Shown here one piece after another: positions 36,091-43,642 of a stretch of DNA of 64,000 bases. The notes below the pieces were generated by a model that did no database searches, was not told the DNA's origin, and saw only the letters and a list, made by a program, of their open reading frames with translations. Source of the stretch: CALRQJ02 sp943370285 (GTDB lineage Bacteria; Bacteroidota; Bacteroidia; Chitinophagales; Chitinophagaceae); NCBI GenBank assembly GCA_943370285.1, contig CALRQJ020000001.1, positions 248,001-312,000 on the forward strand, given 5' to 3'. Each line of letters opens with the position of its first letter. Within the stretch, counting starts at the first letter, position 1. The translations under genes and the position numbers were made by a program.

Positions 36091-36272
36091 GTTAAATAGA
36101 CATTTAAAGGCGTTAATAAATATTGTTTACTATAAAATTGGATGGCGAAAGTAATACAAACCCATTTTCCATCCAAAATATGTTGCTGCATTAACACTAT
36201 TTTCTAAAATTTTACGCAGAAATTACTAAATCAGTAAAAAATGGGGTATTTTAAAGCCCCAAACTACTCAAT

Positions 36273-36701
36273 ATGAGAAAAGTCTCCCAAATCTTGCTTC
36301 GCAAAGGTAGAACTATTGAAAGCGTACCTACCGGCACAACGGTCTTTGATGCTTTACAATTAATGGCCGAAAAAAATATTGGTTCTATTGTTGTACTGAA
36401 AGATGAAAACTTTGCCGGCATTGTTACGGAAAGAGACTATTCGAGAAAAGTAGTATTGAAACATCGTTCTTCTACTGAAACGAAGGTAGAAGAAATCATG
36501 AGCGATAATTTACCCGCTGTTGCACCAACAGATACGATAGATACTTGCATGCACTTGATATCTGAACATAATATTCGCTACCTACCTGTTATGGAAGGTG
36601 GCAAATTGGTTGGCGTTGTTTCTATCAGCGATGTGATTAACGAAACAATCTTAGTCCATCAAGAAACGATATCTGCACTTAAAAGTTATATACAGTCGTA
36701 A
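36273..36701 (+). CDS. CBS-domain protein
   Basis: A 142-aa protein of two CBS motifs and little else (TTVFDALQLMAEKNIGSIVVL, and AVAPTDTIDTCMHLISEHNIRYLPVM). CBS pairs bind adenosine nucleotides, so a role as a stand-alone energy-state sensor is inferred. It sits between rpsP and fabH as a single-gene unit, with its own terminator. Confidence 0.88.
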   Translation: MRKVSQILLRKGRTIESVPTGTTVFDALQLMAEKNIGSIVVLKDENFAGIVTERDYSRKVVLKHRSSTETKVEEIMSDNLPAVAPTDTIDTCMHLISEHNIRYLPVMEGGKLVGVVSISDVINETILVHQETISALKSYIQS

Positions 36702-36718
36702 AATGTTGCATTTGTGTG

Positions 36719-36753
36719 AGCCGGTAGATTGATGCGTAATCAGTCTACCGGCT
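36719..36753 (+). terminator. Intrinsic terminator of the CBS gene
   Basis: A 10-bp perfect stem AGCCGGTAGA / TCTACCGGCT with a 15-nt loop followed by TTTTATTT. Confidence 0.85.
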
Positions 36754-36770
36754 TTTTATTTAAAATATTT

Positions 36771-36778
36771 TATCTTGC
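36771..36778 (+). promoter_or_regulatory. Promoter -7-like box (TATCTTGC) 4 nt from fabH ATG
   Basis: Near-consensus (TATCTTGC against TAnnTTTG) followed by GGCC and the ATG. The same TATCTTGCG core precedes the FAD oxidoreductase gene at 26583-26576. Confidence 0.4.
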
Positions 36779-36782
36779 GGCC

Positions 36783-37781
36783 ATGAATAAACTTACCGCA
36801 GCCATTACCGCCGTTGGCGGCTACGTTCCGGCAGACAAACTCACCAACTTTGACTTGGAGAAAATGGTTGATACCAATGATGAATGGATTAGGACCAGAA
36901 CAGGCATTGAAGAAAGAAGAATACTAAAAGAACCCGGAAAAGCCAGTAGCGACATGGCTGTTCCTGCGGTACTAGAAATCTTGCAAAAGAAAAATTTACA
37001 AGCAACAGATATTGATTGTATTATATGTGCTACAGTAACGCCGGATATGGTTTTTCCGGCAACAGCCAATATTATTTGCGATAAAATTGGTGCTACCAAT
37101 GCTTGGGGTTACGATATGAGTGCTGCCTGCAGCGGCTTTCTATATGCCTTAACTACTGGCGCCATGTACATAGAAAGTGGTCGCTTTAAAAAGGTAATTG
37201 TAGTTGGGGTGGATAAAATGAGTGCCATCATCGATTATACCGACCGTGCTACCTGTATCATTTTTGGTGATGGTGCCGGTGCAGTTTTATTAGAACCCGA
37301 CACTGAAGGATTAGGTGTATTAGACAGTATTTTAAGAAGTGATGGCAGCGGCAGACAATACTTGCATATGAAAGCAGGCGGCTCTTTAAAACCAGCTTCA
37401 GTTGAATCTGTTTTAGCGAAAGAACATTTTGCCTATCAGGAAGGACAAGCCGTTTTTAAATTTGCAGTAAAAGGTATGGCTGATGTAAGTGCCGAATTAT
37501 TAGAACGTAATCAATTAACCGGAGATGATATTGCATGGCTTGTTCCGCACCAAGCCAATTTGCGAATTATAGATGCTACTGCTAATCGCATGGGCTTACC
37601 CAAAGAAAAAGTAATGATTAATATTCAAAAATACGGCAATACTACTGCTGCTACACTACCACTCTGTTTGTGGGATTGGGAAAAACAACTGCACAAAGGC
37701 GATAATCTGGTATTGGCAGCTTTTGGTGGCGGATTTACTTGGGGTGCTACTTTAGTAAAATGGGCTTACGATTCAGAATAA
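36783..37781 (+). CDS. fabH: Beta-ketoacyl-ACP synthase III
   Basis: FabH condenses acetyl-CoA (or branched acyl-CoA) with malonyl-ACP, starting fatty-acid synthesis. The 332-aa protein has the catalytic Cys in YDMSAACSGFLYAL, the His in WLVPHQANLRIID and the Asn in INIQKYGNTTAATLP. The longest frame starts at 36729, but that would begin inside the upstream terminator loop; the ATG at 36783 gives a normal family start (MNKLTAAITAVGGYVP). A strong terminator follows. It is not next to plsX or rpmF here. Confidence 0.96.
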   Translation: MNKLTAAITAVGGYVPADKLTNFDLEKMVDTNDEWIRTRTGIEERRILKEPGKASSDMAVPAVLEILQKKNLQATDIDCIICATVTPDMVFPATANIICDKIGATNAWGYDMSAACSGFLYALTTGAMYIESGRFKKVIVVGVDKMSAIIDYTDRATCIIFGDGAGAVLLEPDTEGLGVLDSILRSDGSGRQYLHMKAGGSLKPASVESVLAKEHFAYQEGQAVFKFAVKGMADVSAELLERNQLTGDDIAWLVPHQANLRIIDATANRMGLPKEKVMINIQKYGNTTAATLPLCLWDWEKQLHKGDNLVLAAFGGGFTWGATLVKWAYDSE

Positions 37782-37802
37782 TCATTTGAACAAATAGCTT
37801 AC

Positions 37803-37837
37803 AAAAAAGGCGAACCATTATTGTGTTCGCCTTTTTT
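37803..37837. terminator. Bidirectional terminator between fabH and the next gene
   Basis: A 13-bp perfect stem AAAAAAGGCGAAC / GTTCGCCTTTTTT with a 9-nt loop between convergent genes. Confidence 0.9.
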
Positions 37838-37840
37838 TAT

Positions 37841-38701
37841 CTAAAAATCTTTTTGTAAAAAGAACTTGTTTTTTTCTTTTAGTTTATTGTCTTCGTACAA
37901 TTCAAAAAAATACCAACCGGCTCTGAGGAAGTTAGATTTCTCTAACATCAACTCTGTTTCTTTTACTTGTTTTATTTCAAATACTTCATTGTCTTTATCA
38001 TCTACAAAACGAATACGATAGTGCCGATAACGAGCCATAGGCAATCGTATATTCAAATAACCATCTCTATCTGTATATACATAAACGGAAGGCTTCCAAG
38101 CAGGAATGGGTACAAAAGGTTTTAAGATCACTTCATCACCGCTCACATTAAATAAAGTATCCTTTGTTCTGTACATGATGGAATCTCTAAACCGCTTAAA
38201 TTGATAATCATCTAACAATGCCAAAATACTATCTCTTACTATAACCGTAACGTAATGCTTTTCGGGTTCTTCAGGCTGAACGTCTTTTTTTGTATTATTC
38301 CCTGTATTTAGCGTTTGATTGATATATGGCCTACCGCTATTACTCGTTTTGATTGTAATGGCTAATGTATCCGGTCTTTTTGCCGGACTGAAAAAATAGG
38401 CTCCACCCTTAAGTACATAAAAAATTCTGTAGTACATTTTATTATTGGGTGCAGTGGCATCTAAAAAACCGTTTTGTGGAAGTTCGGGAGATGATGCCGA
38501 AAAGATAGTTTTAAAGTTTTTGGCACTATCAAATGACCGTTGAACGTTCAATTGAATACAAGTTTCAAATGGATTTGCCCAACTAACAAGAATTTTTCGA
38601 GGCGATTTTTCAGCAGCAGAAAAATCGGGTAGCGTATCCTGTGCTACAGCATTCAACAAAATGGCCAACATTATCCAAGCTAAAACAACTGCTTTCTTCA
38701 T
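37841..38701 (-). CDS. Secreted protein of unknown function with fibronectin III-like stretch
   Basis: The 286-aa product has a signal peptide (about 1-20, NAVAQ). The first domain (about 30-110) reads ILVSWANPFETCIQLNVQRS and KMYYRIFYVLKGG, like a fibronectin type III repeat. A linker rich in Asn/Lys and a second beta-rich domain (about 200-280, SVYVYTDRDGYLNIRLPMARYRHYRIRF) follow. I do not recognise a named family; a periplasmic or surface role is inferred. An exact TATCTTTG box precedes the ATG by 22 nt. Confidence 0.75.
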   Translation of the reverse strand: MKKAVVLAWIMLAILLNAVAQDTLPDFSAAEKSPRKILVSWANPFETCIQLNVQRSFDSAKNFKTIFSASSPELPQNGFLDATAPNNKMYYRIFYVLKGGAYFFSPAKRPDTLAITIKTSNSGRPYINQTLNTGNNTKKDVQPEEPEKHYVTVIVRDSILALLDDYQFKRFRDSIMYRTKDTLFNVSGDEVILKPFVPIPAWKPSVYVYTDRDGYLNIRLPMARYRHYRIRFVDDKDNEVFEIKQVKETELMLEKSNFLRAGWYFFELYEDNKLKEKNKFFLQKDF

Positions 38702-38723
38702 TAGAACGACAATAGAATTTGAG

Positions 38724-38731
38724 CAAAGATA
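38724..38731 (-). promoter_or_regulatory. Promoter -7-like box (TATCTTTG)
   Basis: Exact TAnnTTTG on the minus strand, 22 nt before the ATG at 38701. Confidence 0.45.
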
Positions 38732-38743
38732 ATTGCTGGTAAG

Positions 38744-39646
38744 TTATAAAAATGGTAATACACCTTGTGGCAAAGATCGATTGCCTTGCAACCCACCACT
38801 ATGTATCAATAATATTTTACTGCTCGGTTCAAAGAAATCTTGTTCACATAAGGTTTTGGCGGCAAATAATAGTTTTGATGTGTATACAATATCGGTTGGT
38901 AATTGATGTTGCTGCCAAAGCTCCTGCATAAATGCGATGAGTTGCTGCGGATGTTTGGCATAACCACCAAAATGAAAATCATGCAAAACTGAAAATGGCT
39001 TTTCCTGCGATGCATCAGGCAACAAATACCTAATATCTTTTGCTAACCCTGTATGCCCTTTCAATACACTTATTCCAATCACTTGCTGATGCGGCAATGC
39101 TGCTTGAATAATTCCGGTCAACATAGTTCCTGTGCCGCATGCAGCCATAATATGTGTATAATTTGAGGTATCTACAACTGTTAAAATAGAGGCTGCCCCT
39201 AAACTACCTAAATGGCCATACCCGCCTTCTGCAATCCAATAGCAATCAGCAAATTCGGCTTGCTGCATAATGGCGGCTTTATTACGATACATGTCCCGAC
39301 TAACGAACTGCAATTGCATACCAAATGACACTGCCTCTTGCAAAGTAGGGGATAAAGTATCGGGCTGTTCTCCTCTAATCAAACCAACTGATTTTATTCC
39401 AGCCAAATGACAAGCACAAGCGGTAGCTACGATATGATTAGAATATGCTCCACCAAATGTTGTAATGGTATCAAAACCTTTAGCAATAGCATCAGAAACA
39501 TAATGCGAAAGCTTAAAAAGCTTGTTACCGCTAATGATAGGATGAATAGTGTCAATCCGCAATACATCAACCCATATTGATTTATTCCAAGCATTATTCA
39601 ATGCATGAATAGGTACTGATTGGGTTAACAAATCGTGTAAGACCAT
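38744..39646 (-). CDS. PLP-dependent ACC deaminase / D-cysteine desulfhydrase family protein
   Basis: A 300-aa fold-type II PLP enzyme. The cofactor-lysine region is IISGNKLFKLSHYV and the PLP-phosphate/substrate loop reads GGAYSNHIVATACACHLAGIKSVGLIRGE. A late glycine-rich loop MAACGTGTMLTG holds the phosphate. Family members cleave 1-aminocyclopropane-1-carboxylate or D-cysteine, releasing ammonia and keto acids; D-cysteine desulfhydrase activity is more usual in bacteria. The ATG at 39646 is chosen because the longer frame adds residues unlike the family. It is divergent from the nucleotidyltransferase gene. Confidence 0.86.
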   Translation of the reverse strand: MVLHDLLTQSVPIHALNNAWNKSIWVDVLRIDTIHPIISGNKLFKLSHYVSDAIAKGFDTITTFGGAYSNHIVATACACHLAGIKSVGLIRGEQPDTLSPTLQEAVSFGMQLQFVSRDMYRNKAAIMQQAEFADCYWIAEGGYGHLGSLGAASILTVVDTSNYTHIMAACGTGTMLTGIIQAALPHQQVIGISVLKGHTGLAKDIRYLLPDASQEKPFSVLHDFHFGGYAKHPQQLIAFMQELWQQHQLPTDIVYTSKLLFAAKTLCEQDFFEPSSKILLIHSGGLQGNRSLPQGVLPFL

Positions 39647-39705
39647 GAAAATATTGGGAGCTAAAAAATTATGGTTTAGCTTCGCAAAGTTTAAAAAATT
39701 ACGCA

Positions 39706-40608
39706 ATGCAACCAACCTTAGTTATTCTGGCAGCCGGTATGGCAAGTAGATACGGTAGTATGAAGCAAACAGCTGGTTTTGGCCCATCCGGCGAAACCAT
39801 TATGGAATATTCTATTTACGACGCCATTAAAGCCGGTTTTGGTAAAGTAGTTTTTATCATCAGAGAAGAATTTGCAGATGTTTTTAAAAGTTTAATTGAA
39901 CCCAAAGTAGTCGGAAAAATAGCTACCGATTATGTGTACCAATCTTTAGATGCTTTCATTGGCGATAAAACTGTTCCGGCCGATCGAACCAAACCATGGG
40001 GAACAGCCCATGCTGTATTGTGCTGTAAAAATGCCGTTAAAGAACCTTTTGTAGTTATTAATGCAGATGATTTTTATGGTGCCGATGCATTTAAAAAAGC
40101 ATTCGATTTTCTTACAACAGCATGTAACGACACTACCTACTGCTTGGTTGGTTACGAATTAAAAAGAACCCTCAGTGAAAATGGTAGCGTAAGCCGTGGT
40201 GTTTGCGATGTTGATGCAGATGGCAATTTAACTGACATTAACGAACGTACTAGCATATTTAGAAACGATGCTGGAGTAATTACTTACGAAGATCGAGATG
40301 GTTTACATGAAGTAAATGAAAATGCTAGTGTGAGTATGAATTTTTGGGGCTTCTCTCCTAATATCTTTGAGTTAAGCCAAACACTATTTGATGATTTTTT
40401 AGCAACAGAAATGAATAAACCAAAATCAGAATTTTTTATCCCGATTGTTGCAGATCATTTTGTCAAATCAGGTAAGGGTGTAATAAAAGTTATACCTACT
40501 ACTGCACAATGGTTTGGTGTTACATTTATTGAAGATGCACCAAGCGTTCAAGCCAGTATTGATAAGCTTGTTGCAGATGGTATTTACCCCACCAATCTTT
40601 GGGCATAA
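39706..40608 (+). CDS. Nucleotidyltransferase (sugar-phosphate NTP transferase)
   Basis: A 300-aa GT-A-like nucleotidyltransferase. The N-terminal motif LVILAAGMASRYGSMKQ binds the nucleotide, and VINADDFYGADAF supplies metal-binding Asp residues. The lack of a hexapeptide C-terminal domain suggests a pyrophosphorylase such as a glucose- or mannose-1-phosphate type. The sugar is not identifiable here. A TAGCTTCG box 21 nt upstream overlaps the divergent gene's control region; a terminator follows. Confidence 0.85.
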   Translation: MQPTLVILAAGMASRYGSMKQTAGFGPSGETIMEYSIYDAIKAGFGKVVFIIREEFADVFKSLIEPKVVGKIATDYVYQSLDAFIGDKTVPADRTKPWGTAHAVLCCKNAVKEPFVVINADDFYGADAFKKAFDFLTTACNDTTYCLVGYELKRTLSENGSVSRGVCDVDADGNLTDINERTSIFRNDAGVITYEDRDGLHEVNENASVSMNFWGFSPNIFELSQTLFDDFLATEMNKPKSEFFIPIVADHFVKSGKGVIKVIPTTAQWFGVTFIEDAPSVQASIDKLVADGIYPTNLWA

Positions 40609-40640
40609 CATCTTACTGATAACAATCATTCAAATAATAG

Positions 40641-40661
40641 GGAGAAGCATTTTGCTTCTCC
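40641..40661 (+). terminator. Intrinsic terminator of the nucleotidyltransferase gene
   Basis: A 9-bp perfect stem GGAGAAGCA / TGCTTCTCC with a TTT loop, then TTTTTTATT. Confidence 0.9.
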
Positions 40662-40700
40662 TTTTTTATTGTGTACTTTGCTACATGTAAAATAGACACT

Positions 40701-43082
40701 ATGAAGAAAGTATTGCTTGCTGCTTTTTTATTTACTCATGCTTTATCTTTTGCTCAAATGAATAGACTCAGTGAACAGATTGGCAATATTGTAAAACTGA
40801 CGCCATTCAACGGTAAAAACAGTATCAAATACAATTATGAATTAACGAATGCTTTTGCGGAAATCAGTTTCTATAATCCTACAACTGTCAGAGTTAGAGT
40901 TACAAAAGAGAAGCCCAAAACTGATTTTTCTTTTGCTATAGAAAACCCCGAAGTACAAGCCAATTTTTCAGTAACGGAATCAAACACGGCAACAACAAAT
41001 GATTATTCAACAGATGCCATAAAAGTATCGGTACAAACAAAACCATTCAGGGTAAGTGTGTTCAACAAAGATGGCCAATTATTATGTGGCGATGAGAGTA
41101 CATTAGGCGTTAGCTGGTTTGGCAATCAGGTAAGCTGTTACAAGAAATTACACCCCGATGAAAAATTTATTGGCTTGGGTGAAAAAACCGGCGGCATCAA
41201 TCGTCGTGGAAACTATTTTTATCACTGGAACAGTGATGTGCCAGGCTATGCAACGAATGCAGACCCGTTGTATTCTACAATCCCATTCTTTATTGGCATT
41301 CACAGCAATGTTACTTATGGTATTTTCTTCGACAACAGTCATAAATCATATTTCAATTTTGGCGGCGGTGCTGATGAAGAATTATTTCATTTTGGTGCCG
41401 ATGATGGCGAAATGAATTATTATATTTTTGGCGGTAACACGGTTGAACAAATAATTAAAGATTATACTGCATTAACGGGTCGGACGCCGATGCCTCCGCT
41501 TTGGAGTTTGGGCTTTCAACAAAGTCGTTGGGGCTATGATAGTCAACAACAGTTATTGGATATTGCTCAAAATTTTCGCAGTAAAAAATTGCCTGCCGAT
41601 GTAATGGTAAGTGACATTCCTTACATGGATAATTACAAGGTATTTACTTGGAATCCTAAAGGGTTTCCGCGACCCAAAGCCATGATGGACCAACTAAAAA
41701 CGCTTGGATTTGATATGGTAACTATCATTGATCCGGGCATTAAAATTGAAAAAGGATATCAAGCATACGAAGAAGGATTAGCACAACAGCATTTTGCCAA
41801 ATATCCAGGCGGTAAAGTATATACCGGTCATGTTTGGCCAGGCCGTTGCCATTTTCCTGATTTTACCAAAACCGCAACACAAGAATGGTGGGGCAAAAGT
41901 TTTAAAGCAGGATATACCGATATTGGCATTCGTGGTTTTTGGAACGATATGAATGAACCGGCAGCCTGGGGCAGAGAGTTTCCTAACTTAATTGAATTTG
42001 GAGATGGTGTAAATAAGAAAACTTTATTTAGTGTAAAAAATGCATATGGGCTATTGATGAGTAAAGCCACAGCATTAGGCACAAAAAAATTAATGAATGG
42101 GCAAAGACCATTTGTACTCACAAGAGCCGCTTATGCAGGCATTCAAAAATATTCAGCACAATGGACAGGTGATAATGTAGCAAGTGATGAACATATGATG
42201 CTAGGATTTCGATTATTGAATAGTATGGGTGTAAGTGGCATACCTTATACCGGAATGGATATTGGTGGATTCATCGGCAATCCATCACCCGAATTGTTTG
42301 TTCGTTGGATGAGTTTAGGTGTTTATTCTCCCCTTTTCCGAAATCACACACATATCGGCTACAACTACCGTGAACCTTGGTTGTTTGGTGAATACAACAC
42401 CAATAAAATTCGAACTATTTTAGAACAACGTTATCGTTTGTTGCCTTATTTATACAGCAGTTTTTATACGGCTCACAAAACGGGCATGCCTATCAATCGT
42501 ATGCTACCCATCAACTATACGTTTGACAATAAAGTATATGAAGGAAAATTTGAAAACCAGTTTTTGTTTGGCGATAATATGTTGGTTTGTCCGGTAGAGA
42601 GTAATAAACAAATAACAGATGTTTACTTACCCGGCAACCATAAATGGTATCGACTAAGCAATGATGAAGCATTTGATGGTGCTAAATCATATAGTGTTGC
42701 TGCTCCTTTAGATGATTTACCCGTTTTTATAAAAGCAGGAGCAATCATTCCGATGCAGTCTGTGATTCAACATACCAAAGAAAAAGGGAATGGCATTTTA
42801 TACTTACATGTTTGGAAAGGTAATAACAACAACAGTTTTGTTTATTATGAAGATGATGGAGAAACATACAACTACGAAAAAGGAAGTTTCTACAAAAGAA
42901 CCATCACCTATGATGCTACAAAATACGAGATAAGCATATCCAAAAAGGAAGGTAATTATAGTTCCAAGTTTGATATGCTTTTGCTTGTATTACATGGCTT
43001 TGGAGAAGTTAACGAACCACTTGCCGTTAAACTAACCGATGAAGCATTTAGTATACCTATTAGTTATAAACTAACAAGATAA
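40701..43082 (+). CDS. Glycoside hydrolase family 31 (alpha-glucosidase/xylosidase-like), secreted
   Basis: A 793-aa enzyme with a signal peptide (MKKVLLAAFLFTHALSFAQ). The N-terminal beta-sandwich (to about 240) precedes the (beta/alpha)8 domain. The latter has WSLGFQQSRWGYDSQQQLLD, the nucleophile Asp in GFWNDMNEPA (about 416) and an acid/base Asp in WTGDNVAS, all characteristic of GH31. Further beta domains end the protein. It hydrolyses alpha-glucosides or related oligosaccharides outside or in the periplasm. No SusC/SusD pair flanks it, so it is not in a standard polysaccharide utilisation locus. Confidence 0.94.
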   Translation: MKKVLLAAFLFTHALSFAQMNRLSEQIGNIVKLTPFNGKNSIKYNYELTNAFAEISFYNPTTVRVRVTKEKPKTDFSFAIENPEVQANFSVTESNTATTNDYSTDAIKVSVQTKPFRVSVFNKDGQLLCGDESTLGVSWFGNQVSCYKKLHPDEKFIGLGEKTGGINRRGNYFYHWNSDVPGYATNADPLYSTIPFFIGIHSNVTYGIFFDNSHKSYFNFGGGADEELFHFGADDGEMNYYIFGGNTVEQIIKDYTALTGRTPMPPLWSLGFQQSRWGYDSQQQLLDIAQNFRSKKLPADVMVSDIPYMDNYKVFTWNPKGFPRPKAMMDQLKTLGFDMVTIIDPGIKIEKGYQAYEEGLAQQHFAKYPGGKVYTGHVWPGRCHFPDFTKTATQEWWGKSFKAGYTDIGIRGFWNDMNEPAAWGREFPNLIEFGDGVNKKTLFSVKNAYGLLMSKATALGTKKLMNGQRPFVLTRAAYAGIQKYSAQWTGDNVASDEHMMLGFRLLNSMGVSGIPYTGMDIGGFIGNPSPELFVRWMSLGVYSPLFRNHTHIGYNYREPWLFGEYNTNKIRTILEQRYRLLPYLYSSFYTAHKTGMPINRMLPINYTFDNKVYEGKFENQFLFGDNMLVCPVESNKQITDVYLPGNHKWYRLSNDEAFDGAKSYSVAAPLDDLPVFIKAGAIIPMQSVIQHTKEKGNGILYLHVWKGNNNNSFVYYEDDGETYNYEKGSFYKRTITYDATKYEISISKKEGNYSSKFDMLLLVLHGFGEVNEPLAVKLTDEAFSIPISYKLTR

Positions 43083-43093
43083 AAAATCAAAAT

Positions 43094-43516
43094 ATGAAAC
43101 CCGCCAAACAAATCGCCTACATCCTACTAGCTGTTACAGCTGTAGCTGCTGCTTATGCCGCATATGAATTATTTCAGCGTACGGAATCTGATTGGGACAA
43201 ATATGTACTGACGGCCTTAGCTGTTGCATGCACACTTAGCATTTTTTTAGGCATCGGCAAAAATCCATTATTTGGCAATGCCGTAATTGTAAGTGGCGCA
43301 CTAGCTTTATTTGTAGTAATTGCACAACGCATCATTACCGATGAATTTGCCGGTAATCAATTGTTTTATGGGCTAACCGGAGCCTTTGCCTTGCTCATAG
43401 GATATTTGTTAATTAAGCAAGCTAACACAACTACAAATACAAACCATCATACACAAAAAGCTCCTACCCCCAAAGTAAAAAGTCATCACCATAAACATAG
43501 AAAAAGGGGGCATTAG
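43094..43516 (+). CDS. Small membrane protein with His/Lys-rich tail
   Basis: A 140-aa protein with about four TM helices (7-25, 40-56, 62-82, 92-108). The cytosolic or periplasmic tail (about 112-140) holds NTNHHTQKAPTPKVK followed by SHHHKHRKRGH. Seven of its last 30 residues are His, so metal binding is conceivable. I do not recognise the family. It is 11 nt after the GH31 gene and thus likely co-transcribed. Confidence 0.75.
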   Translation: MKPAKQIAYILLAVTAVAAAYAAYELFQRTESDWDKYVLTALAVACTLSIFLGIGKNPLFGNAVIVSGALALFVVIAQRIITDEFAGNQLFYGLTGAFALLIGYLLIKQANTTTNTNHHTQKAPTPKVKSHHHKHRKRGH

Positions 43517-43642
43517 TGAGCTATAGCTATAGATAACATCAGCGTTTATCGCTATCATCCTCAATATTTCGTTAATTTATCACCGTTTATAATACTAATA
43601 CGGTTAAAGTGACATGTCTCGGCTATTTTCGCAACTGTAAAT

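Noticed and set aside
36729..36782. Eighteen-residue N-terminal extension of fabH
   Set aside because: It begins within the upstream terminator loop, while the ATG at 36783 gives the normal family start.
43517..43560. GAGCTATAGCTATAG short palindrome after the His-rich protein gene
   Set aside because: Only a brief self-complementary stretch with no T run. It is not a credible terminator or repeat element.
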